Shown here: in pieces, positions 28,601 through 40,600 of the stretch | How the letters are laid out: each line of letters starts with the position of its first letter | Position numbering within the stretch: the first letter of the stretch is position 1 | Source: Liolophura sinensis | Lineage: Eukaryota > Mollusca > Polyplacophora > Chitonida > Chitonidae | Assembly: GCF_032854445.1 (NCBI RefSeq) | Contig: NC_088295.1 | Location: 52,989,249 to 53,053,248 of the forward strand | DNA: 64,000 nucleotides | Direction of reading: 5' to 3' | Program-made: the position numbers and the translations under genes | The notes under the pieces: generated by a model | Seen by the model: the letters and a program-made list of their open reading frames with translations, nothing else | Told to the model about the DNA's origin: nothing | Database searches by the model: none

Positions 28601-31600
28601 TGCTCCAAATGTATATCCACTCAGGAGACTATTACAATCTAGTATTTGCTCCCACATGTATATCCACTCAGGAGACTATTACAATCTAGTATTTGCACCC
28701 AAATGTATATCCACTCAGAGGCCAGGTACAGCCTAGTATTTGCAACTACCTGTACATCCACTCAGAGGCCTTGTACAATCTAGTATCTGTAGCTGCCTGT
28801 ACATCCACTCAGAGGCCAGGTACAATCTAGTAGTTGCAGTTACCTGGGCCTTCCACTCAGAGGCCTGGTACAACCTAGTAGTTGCACCCAAATTAATATC
28901 CACTCAGGAGACTATTACAATCTAGTATTTGCTCCCAAATGTATATCCACTCAGGAGCCTATAACAATCTAGTATTTGCACCCAATGTATATTCACTCAG
29001 AAGACTATTACAATCTAGTATTTGCTCCCAAATGTATATCCACTCAGGAGACCATTATAATCTAGTATTTGCACCCAATGTATATCCACTCAGGAGACTG
29101 TTACAATCTAGAATTTGCTCCCAAATGTACATCCACTCAGAGGCCAGGTACAGCCTAGTATTTGCAACTACCTGTACATCCACTCAGAGGCCTTGTACAA
29201 TCTAGTATCTGTAGCTGCCTGTACATCCACTCAGAGGCCAGGTACAATCTAGTAGTTGCAGTTCCCTGGGCCTTCCACTCAGAGGCCTGGTACAACCTAG
29301 TAGTTGCACCCAAATTAATATCCACTCAGGAGACTATTACAATCTAGTATTTGCTCCCAAATGTATATCCACTCAGGAGCCTATAACAATCTAGTATTTG
29401 CACCCAATGTATATCCACTCAGAAGACTATTACAATCTAGTATTTGCTCCCAAATGTATATCCACTCAGGAGACCATTATAATCTAGTATTTGCACCCAA
29501 TGTATATCCACTCAGGAGACTGTTACAATCTAGAATTTGCTCCCAAATGTACATCCACTCAGAGGCCAGGTACAATCTAGTATTTGCTGCCACGTTCATC
29601 CACTCACAGGCCTGGTACAATCTAGTATTTGCAACTAGCTGCTCATCCACTCATGAGCCAGGTACAATCTAGTATTTGTAGCTACCTGCACATCCACTCA
29701 GAGGCCAGGTACAATCTAGTATTTGCAGCTAGCTGCTCATCCACTCAGGAGCCAGGTACAATCTAGTATTCGTAGCTACCTGTACATCCACTCAGAGGCC
29801 AGGTACAATCTAGTATTTGCAGCTAACTGCTCATCCACTCAGGAGCCAGGTGCAATCTAGTATTTGTAGCTACCTGTACATCCACTCAGAGGCAAGGTAC
29901 AATCTAGTATTTGCAGCTAGCTGCTCATCCACTCAGGAGCCAGGTACAATCTAGTATTTGCACCTACCTGCTCATCCACTCAGGAGCCAGGTACAATCTA
30001 GTATTTGTAGCTACCTGTACATCCACTCAGAGGCCAGGTACAATCTAGTATTTGCAGCTAGCTGCTCATCCACTCAGGGCCCAGGTACAATCTAGTATTT
30101 GTAGCTACCTGCTCATCCACTCAGGAGCCAGGTACAATCTAGTATTTGTAGCTACCTGTACATCCACACAGAGGGCTGGTACAATCTAGTATTTGCAGCT
30201 ACCTGCGCCTCCACTTAAAGGCTTGGTACAATCTAGTGTTTGCTGTTACCTGTTCATCCACTCAGGAGCCAGGTACAATCTAGTATTTGCAGCTACCTGG
30301 TGAATTTGCAGGCGAAGGGTCTACATAAAAGTTTTTTGCATCCAGAAATGCCGTATGGGTATGAGCACTGTCCTGCTGAAATCGTCAGTCTAGGCATGAC
30401 ATGGTAATGGGTGAATGGGTGAACATTTGCAAAAGCGTGACTATCCAATGACACTCAAAACTGGCAGATCAGATCAGGCAGAATCGTTAAATACTCACCA
30501 CATGGCAAAAGTGGTAAGTCTGTGTACTTCATGTATAAACGCATGCTCTGATGTCGCCTATTAATCTAGGATCATGTATTTGTATAATCTTCTTCGTTCA
30601 AACATTTTTACAATTCTTTAATGCACACCAACTGGCCAGGGAGGCCAGGTACAATCTAGTATTTTTCAGCTAACAGTACATCCACTCAACGGGTATCAAC
30701 ATACACATTTAATGCATGAAAAATTGTACCTGCTATTATCATTGTTTGGCATAAGAATAACATCTAATGAAATGAAAGTCAATCTCAACCAATGGAAGAC
30801 AAAACTCAATATCTTTCTTCTGTCAAAAGCCAGAACAAATCACTAATCCTGGAAAGACTAGAGCTGAGAGTGGTTGGTGACAATGACTGTGGCTTGAGTA
30901 TCCACTTTACTGTCTAAATATAGCTGAATAGAGACAGCGGGGTGTAGAGATTTGTATTGAAGAGCACAGCATTTCTCTTCCAGCACTTGAGGGTCCGGTG
31001 TCCTTTGTCTGACAATTCCTAATATGCCCCAGTGGAGGCTTTACTGCTGATTATCAGCAAAATATGGTTGGTGATTAAGCGGAGGTATCTGATACAATGT
31101 AATATCAAAGTGAAAGTCATCCGCAGATCAAAGGACTTAGCCACAAAGGCATTCATTATCTGTTCTTACTCACATGACAGACCAACGACAACACAAAATT
31201 AACAAGATTACTACAGCCACAGAACTGCGTCGCAGGATGACATAAGCAGAATTGCAACCTCTGATTCTGCATGAACAAGCTTTAATTAGCGTATCTAAAG
31301 TTGACATTCTGAGGAGCATCTTTTACGCAGAAGAGCAGTGTCCACGTAGAAAATAGATTACACACATGCTATTCCGGTAAAATCATTTTACAGGTCACAA
31401 ATTAATATTTTATAAACCGAGATATTGATCACAGATCACAAATCATTAAATGCAGATATACATGTATTTCTACTTAAATACATTACTGATGTAATTAGCA
31501 CATTGTATAATGATTTAATCATTTTAGTAAGGAAAAAAAACTACCCCAAATTATGTTGTTTTTCTGTACTTAGTAGTTACAGGAACGCAAGTTGAAAAGT

Positions 31601-34600
31601 TTAATTATAACACATATATGCATAATAGTATTTGGCCGAGGAATGAACTCTTGTACTGATATGCGCATTGTTTCACACTAAATGCGTTGCTAGAATGTCC
31701 TAAAGCTTTGTCATAAATTTCAAGGAGCCTTTCAGCAGCCATTTTACACGCCTTCCTGAATCCACTTTCTCAACAGCAACATTTTGCTATTTCTGGGAAA
31801 AAAACTGTCTTAAGAATGGCCAATCATTGTCATTTAATGAGCTTTTGTAGGACTGTGTGTGCGTTGCTAGCCAAATTATTAACTCATTGCCGCTGGTGAA
31901 ATTGCCCCTGTGACAGCGTATTGATTGATAATTCCTCATAACACGGCACATTTTACATCATCAAGTGGCGAGTGTTACGGCCTATGCTAATGCTGGCACA
32001 CTGACAAACTGACGATCTCCAAACCAGATCCCTACGAACAATCCAATGATTACAACGCTAGCAGGCCTATAAAAGAGTAGCGCAACAAGAACCCCTCATA
32101 TAAAAACACCAAAGATTTACTAATGTTTCATGTAATTAATACTGGAATATTACATTATTATATCTATGTAAGTTTAATGCATCACATCACTCCCGGATGG
32201 TGATAAATGCTATTTGGATGGTTTAGTACTTTTGCGCAGCATCAGCACAAGGCAGCATTACTAATGACGCTGTCATTTGTTACCTAGGCACACAGGAACA
32301 CCCATTACATGTATGCTCTTCTACAACAGTTTTACATTCATCAGTGCTATATGAGGCTGTTTCATCGTCCAGTGGAATAGCAGACATTTATTTAACAGTT
32401 CTTTTCAGGTGGTTCTTATTATTACCATATGTCTATTAAGACTATTGTTGACATTTTAAGAAAAGGCACTTCCAACTGCAAGGATAGAATATGCCAATGT
32501 ACATAACAATACCATTTCCATTTGTTGGTTAGATAAATACCTACCCATTTAGTTAAATATTTTCAATCATTTAAACATCATGATACTGAACTAAAGGCAC
32601 TCAAAAATATGTGTAAAATCCCTGAAATAATGTAGTTTATGTATAGTGCGAGAAAAATAATTTATATTCCCAGAATGACAAGGAGTCAGGGGTCAAAATG
32701 TTTGCTCATTCAGAGCTATACACAAAAATGGACCTCAAATTCAGCCCAAGACATTAAAAAGGTCATTTTGTGTCATGTAAATATTCACAATTTCAGACAC
32801 ATAAATGATTGTTGCATTTTACCCACTGCCATGAAGTGTTACCAGAATATAAATGTGATCTAACATATTCCATACTTTCTAAATCATATTGGATGGAATC
32901 AAACTTCATTGAGGTCATCCAATTGAAGAGCTCGAAATATCACGCACTTTGACCCCCCGAAATTTACGTTTGACCAGAACATGTATTCACTGACCTTAAA
33001 ACACAAATGCATTCACAAAGAGAATAAATAGCAGGTATGTCACCATGATGTTGTAAACTCGCATATTCTGGCATTTTACAGCCAAGACTGATTGTGATAG
33101 AATAGCTATAGAAGCACAATCATTTGACGAAAAAAAAAAAACCTAAAAGCATGAATTAATCGAGACCACAACTGTACTCAGCATGAATTTCCATGTGTAG
33201 CTGATGTAAATTTGTGAAATTAAAATGAACAGAAACATCTTAAATCAATCATAAACTCTGTGCTTACAAGCGCACCTAACACAAGAGTACTGGAAAAAAA
33301 AAGACTTCTTTTTATAACCGAAGCCATAATATCACATTTATGGTGACATAATTTCACAATTAATGAAACATCATTGGAACATTCCATTCATCAAGAAATA
33401 CAGGGGTGGTAGGCTGTGACTGTGACAGTAAATACATGTACTACATAGAATTTATAGAATTTTAAACACATTATAAATTCATAAACTTTTTTCTCCATAG
33501 TACATGTTATTCTTCTCTTAGGCAAAACAATAAAACTTATCCAACTAATAGAAATGTATTTCTGAGCTTCAATATAAATACCCAAAAATTTTTCCCACAA
33601 AAGTGCATTTTTAGAGGCAAATAAATGTCACAAAATATTATTTTTGGAGCTGAAACTTACGATTTTCCAGTGGAATATCATACATAATCCAAGCAAACAG
33701 CAAGACACCTTTCTAAAATAATTAGTACTCTCAGAATTAGGAAATACAGGCAAGTTAGTCATGGACGAAATGTATGGTCATATATTTCTTTTCACAGATA
33801 AGATGATCTATATTAGCAAAAAAATTCCAAGTCTTTTTTTTCATACTGTACATGTTCTCACCCAACTTATGTTATGGTAAGCAAAAAAAACATCTCTTCA
33901 GTCCAGATTCTGTTTATATGTACATCCCAGCTTTGAGTATGTATTTCAAACTTTCATAAATCAGTAGAAAGATTTAAATAAATGTGTCACATACAACCCC
34001 ACACTCTTACAAACCCTTCACCCCCCATCAAAGTGTCAACTGCATTATCTTAATTAACCTGCAGTTGCAGCTGGATATTGTGATGCAATGCTTGTGCCAA
34101 GAGCAGTGTACATACAGCATATCACTTCATGCTTCTTGTGCTATACCACATGTATACACTGCACATGTGTAGAGATCATTGTACCATGTTAAATTATCAC
34201 CGCAAGGGCACGTGAAGATGCAACAGGAAAGGTGTCAGGGGCTACACAAAGGAAAACAGGAAGCGCTGGACACAGTACTGTAGACAGAGGCCATAATGTG
34301 TCAATTAGCAGCTGACAGCCAGGCTCTGTTGATGCACTGCCTCCGCAGACAGATTGAAGCAACCCACAAGAGGAAGCTTGGTCTCTTAAGACGGCTTTAT
34401 CTGAAACTGTGGCCAAACAAAGACAATGAAGGCGGCCAATCAGCACCACAATGAAACCAATCGGCTGTGTGAGGATGCCATGTGGGTGATCTGGAGCTCA
34501 ACCTGCAAATATTATTAAAGAATTCCTGATCCCTGCAAATCCCTCAAAACAATGCCGCACAATGAGGGGTATCATTGTTCAAATTCAATCTAAACCAGAC

Positions 34601-37600
34601 AACAGGCGCCATTGATTCTTGAACACAGATTGATCAGTAATCTATAGCCGACAGCAAACTAGAGACACACACAGTCTAGGCTTAAAGAAATACATGTACA
34701 TGTAGAAAGCAAAACGTCAAACTGAAATTCAAGTTATATCAGTTGAGAGCTTATTCTGAAAAAAATAAAACAAAATACATGGAAATAAATGATCTATTTA
34801 GTCCTTTAATACAATGAACAATAAAGTGCAAAGTTGTTCTAGGTAGCGGTATGTGAATATTGACAAGCATTTCGCGCAAATATGTGACGAGCCCGAAGCC
34901 AGACTGCTTCTCTGACGACGGAAGGAGACACTGCCTGCAGGATGAGCGCATAATGTGTCATCATGGTTTTTGTGGTAAACACTTTACGCTGAACGGAACA
35001 TTAATGAACCTGGAGATGACTTGAGACCACTGTCATCCGCATAGATGGCGTCTATATTAGCTGCTAAGCTACAAGGGGTAAGTGCAGGACGCTCTCTGGC
35101 ATCTTATCATGTCTGCCATGAGCCGGGCATTATGTCAGGCAGGATCTGCGTGGAAATAGATTCTATGACCTCACTCGTGTCTGATGGGCCACTGTTCAGC
35201 CCCTGGTACCAAGTCAGTCAGGTAGTTGGGCAAAATAAGTACTAAACTCACAATCAGCCAGCATCACCATGTGTGCACGTACCACTGCTCACTGCATTAT
35301 ACCAGAACTACTCATGTTCTCTAATTGGTAACTCGTAGTAAGTAGTAAAAACACTCTTCAATGATCTCCTTATTAATGTTATTACAGAAAATAAAGTAAG
35401 TCTGTAAAAAAAACAACCAATAGTTCCATAAAAACTGTTCACGTACAAGACGGTTGGTTTTCTAAAAATATACTACCATAACAACTGCATGATGTCATGC
35501 ATGTGATCAGTTTTATCATGGTGACATAATTAATCAGGAGACAATTCTCCTTGATTTCAGAACGTAAACTATAGCAAGATCTGGAATGTGTATTATAGCC
35601 TTGTCATGATATCACTGAAACATTATTGTTAATCCATACAATCATTCATTCTCGGGCAGATTTTCAACTTGCTTAGGCCTTGCTCTGCTGACTGCACACA
35701 CATATTCTACTTACTTCACTCTCACAGCCTGAGATGTGACAAATACTCAGCTCACAGTATTTTATTTGTAACCACTTTAGTGCCATGTACTTGTATGTAC
35801 CTTCCTGTGACTAGATTGAGCAAGCACTTAAGGCTTCTACCAGTTCTAAGGCTCATCTGTTTTTGTTTTTTTTTTTGTGAAATTGCAACATTTAAACGCA
35901 GAACAACTGTCAGTCTGATGGTTCGATGTAATTCTTAACAGCAGACAACATTTAATGTTTTAAGTCACTTGTACAATAACATCTCTTTAGAGTAATACAG
36001 TATGTTTTATAACAGTTTCTGACAGTAGACTGGCCTTGGTGGCTTGTAATTCTTATGGCTTATTAGTGCCTTGTTTTCTTATGGCTTATTAGTGCCTTGT
36101 TTTCTTATGGCTTATTAGTGCCTTGTCTTTCTTATGGCTTATAAGTGCCTTGTCTTTCTTATGGCTTATTAGTGCCTTGTCTTTCTTAGGGCTTATTAGT
36201 GCCTTGTTTTCTTATGGCTTGTTAGTGCCTTGTCTTTCTTATGGCTTATTAGTGCCTTGTCTTTCTTGTGGCTTATTAGTGCCTTGTCTTTCTTATGGCT
36301 TATTAGTGCCTTGTCTTTCTTGTGGCTTATTAGTGCCCTGTCTTTCCAAAATATACATGTTCCATAATAAACATCTTATACAATGTGTGTTATACAATAT
36401 GTCCTTTTCGTTTAGACCTTACAATGCCCTGATAGCCTAAATTTTAACACTGGTAGTCACACCCATCAACTGACCAACGGGTCCAGTTTTCATCAGCACA
36501 CTCTTCTTCAAGAGGGCAGAAATGACTCAATAGTGAGATTATAAACATTCCTAAATATAGATTTTTCTGAAAGAAAATCATTCAATGTAATATATACTTG
36601 GAATATCTGACGTCATATGCTGAACCCCGTGCCCAGCATGTGACTTCCCTTCCGATCAGCACAAGTACTTTCCTGTTGTACTCACAGTTAAAACATTCAC
36701 AGGGTTAGATGTAGTCAGACAGAGTTGTCCAGTAAGCATTTATATACATAAATATGTATGCGCCTTTAATATTTCTTAGTATTTTGGACAGCCTCAAAAA
36801 TGAATACCTTATACAGTGTACATACATGTACCCCTTAAATTCTGCAAATCACACGAGTAGCATTTGAACTGATAAGTTCAAGTAGCACATCACATGTTCT
36901 AAAATTTCTTGCCAGATGCATGTACATGCTGCTTGCAGACTTAGAAACTACATGTACACAGATATGGTTCTGTTGAGGAGTTAGAGATGTGTACACAGAT
37001 ATGTTGATGGTCTTGCTAGATACACTGAGTGTATATTAGCCCCTCTGCCAATAAACAGGAAATCATGGTCTTCTCAGGTACATGTAGATACTGATACCTT
37101 TGTTTATCAAACCAGATTTCAAACCAGCCATTAAGGAGATAGAGTATGGTCAGTTAGTTGGTCATAAAAGAGCTTGATGAAGTTTAAATAGTCAAACTGA
37201 CCACAACAGATATTCATCAGGCCAAGAATAAAAATATGTATGTTGGGCATATCTCCATATGATCCACACAAAAATTTTAAGAAATACATTTTTCTACAGT
37301 GGTGTTTTTCCTTGTTATTTGTAAGTTTATTCTGAAAATTCATAAACAGTTTTGTCATCTAAACAAGAGTATGCCAGACAGTTACAGAAATGCTAATGAC
37401 ACACACTTCATTTTTCATTTTTGGCCTCATTTAGACATCAAAGCTGTCCACAGTTGGTAGAGTGGTGATGTCCAAGCCAAGCCATGATGCAGAAAGTAAT
37501 TGGCTCAAGAGTTCTTATTTACTTGTACTTCATACATACTATATGGCTAGAGCGTCCGCTTCGGGACCGGTAGATCCAGGATCAATCCTAGATCGAGTCA

Positions 37601-40600
37601 CACCTAAGACTTTAAAAGAGGAAGTTGTAACTTCCTCGCTTGGCGTTCAGCATGAAGGGGATAGTGCAACGACTGGTTGACCCGTATCAGTATACCGTAT
37701 CCGTATCGGGCGGGGCGGCTTAGTTGCCTTCGGTAAGTCGTCTCAGTGAAGCAGCACTAAATAAAAGAGCGGTGGAAATCCGTCCTGCAACAAGGAGGCA
37801 CATTACACGTACATGCACCCTAATGATTCCTTCGTCGTCATATGACTGAAAAATTGTTGAGTACGACGTTAAACCCCAAGCACTCACTCACTTACTATAT
37901 GGCAAAGAACAAATGTCCATGATTTCTAATTTTTGTGTTTAAGCAGAAAAGCGACCAGACATTCCGCGCATTCAAATTCTGAACGATTTCACTGGCTAAT
38001 TGCACTTTCCTTCTGCTCGATCACTGGTCAAAATTATCGCGGTAGATATAATCAATATGTACATGTTCACAGTTGGAACTCACCCTGTGAAATTCTTTGA
38101 GAATTTCTAAAATTTGACAATGCAGCATGTTCGATCAAAGTTCCATCAACACAATATAAGAACTAAGTTTCAGAAAACTGTAGAAAAAGTGTCAAAATTT
38201 TCACCTGGATAGTGTCGGGATATTTTAGCTAATGACGGATAACACAGATCACGTGCTCTTTATTTGTTGTAACATGTGGTTGAGACAGAGGTGTGGACTC
38301 GGTGGAAGTTCAAAATGACATTACCTCCTTGTCACATACATTTAGAATGCATGTAGTCCTAAGAGGAGAATGAGTGCAGAGGAGAATGAGTGTAGATAAG
38401 AGCTCCCATGGCCAGTGGTTAGGTTCCACCACTCAAAGGTATACTTAAGGGTGGCCTAAGACAGTGGGCTATGTCCTGGTACATCTGTGCGACAAGCCAT
38501 CCATAACCACTCCACCTTGGCACCCAGCAAGCCTAAGGGCAACAATGGACAAGACAACAAAGGCAGTACCTGTAAGGTGTTAACCTTATAGCCTGAACAA
38601 AGCCTTATCAAGGAGCTATCTCACTTCCATGACAATCAGCTACTACCCTGCAGTGGATTTGTCACAAAGTCAACAAATAACACCCACCATGTCTTCCTCA
38701 CTTAAGTGTTTTTGATCTCCTTAAATGTGCCATTATCGTGGCGGTGAACAGTCACCTAGGTAAAAGCAGGTGGGTGGGAGTGGGTGCACTGTAGGAGAGG
38801 GGCTAACTGAGGGAGGCACGCAGGGGTCAAAACATTGATGGGGGGAGGGGGGATCATCCTTTGTGAAGTTGTGAAACCTTCTCTTCATTAATTCACCAAC
38901 TCTAAATTATTTCTGCTTCCTCCACAGTGAATGAGGTTCTAGCTGAGAAGATTGAGTATAGAAGAAACATGGGTCACAAAGGATCATGTCATAATGACAA
39001 TTTTGCACAACTGACATGTCCTTGACACAGATGAGTTCATTAAATCTTCACAATTACTTATTCATCTGGAATTCTGATAATTGATTTTGTATTGAGGAAA
39101 ACAAAACTAGAAATCTTTGTATTCAGGAAAACGAAAATAGAAATCACACTAACTCGCACTACATGTCACTTAACTATTACACTATCTTATCATTCGGACC
39201 ATGAGAAACACTAGTGACCTCATGCTAACCACAAAATAGGTTCCAAATAATACACTTGTCATCAAAATGTACACATCAACTTCATAAACTGTTACACAAG
39301 GAAAAAATACCCAACATTTATGTCAGTCTAGAAAAGCTAAAACTGATAACAGATCATTTCTATCTTCTTGTTTCATACCTTCCCCTAATAGTGTAATAGT
39401 ATTAAAATTGTAAATTTATATCGAACTCATTTAACCAAATTAAACTGCTTCTTTTGTTGGGAGAAGTAAAAATGAGACGAGGAGGGGAGGGGGGAGAGAG
39501 TGAACAAGTTCACTGACTGACTGTAGTTTCAGCTGAAGAACCAGTGAAATCAGCATGTGAGGAAGTGTAAACTTCATATTGTAGAGCTTAAAACAATGGT
39601 AAAGGCTCCTGAAGAGAGACACAGAAAGGGGACCTTTGTTGTGTACATGATCCTACTTTAGACAGACACCCTTGCTGAATTAGGCCAGACCCAAAATACC
39701 AGTTGGTCTCCTAGAACACCGGGTTACCTCACCCACATCCAAGTACCAACCAACTGAAAAAACCCACATCTATCGCAGCTTCCACCCCCGTCTTAGTCTT
39801 ACCATCTGACGCATAAAAAAAATGGGATCCCATGCAGCCAAATCTCTCAAGAGAGTGGAATGCCACCTTGCACATGTAATACTGTTTTGATAAATGCTGA
39901 TAAATGGTAAAGGGAAGCACAAACAAATAACTAAACAGCAAAATAATGAAGTCAAGATGGCAGGATGGCAGGTGATTCATATCACAAACTCAAAGCTGTG
40001 GCAAGGGATGTGTTACATTTTTGATAATTCCTAATATATCTCATCAGAAATACACAATGTTTACATTTATAAACAGTTGACATTGGAAAATATAAACAAA
40101 TGTATTTTTCTAGGACAATTTTATTATTGGGTGACAGGCACTGAATCTTGTCATTTCTTGTAATGAATAAGTTGAAAGACAAAGTTACCTTGTAACAATT
40201 TGAAACTTAACAAAAGTGATGATTGAAAATACTAACTTTCAATGTCTAAAATAGATGAAAAAGTCTGGTCAACCAGGGGAAATAGAGGTCGGTAAGTTCA
40301 AGAGGTTGTTTTTCTCATACGTAGAGGATATGGGATGAGTTTCATTATTGATCAGTTTTCACAATGAAATGCTGATTAAACCTGCCAAAGACAAATAAAG
40401 ACGGTCCCATAAATTTTACAACTCCTGAAAATTATTTACTTGTCACATAATGTCCACAGTTCTGAGTTTGTAAACTTTTAAAATCAAATTTGTCATTTAT
40501 TTGTGAAAATTAAAGAAAGAAATGTACTGATTCATTATACATAGACAATGTCTCAAAACCAGTTATCCATCCCTTTAGATTATAACAAGGCAACAAGGTC

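Noticed and set aside
36123-36440. Hydrophobic 105-codon frame resembling membrane segments
   Set aside because: 27-bp tandem repeat translated as a nine-residue Leu/Val repeat.
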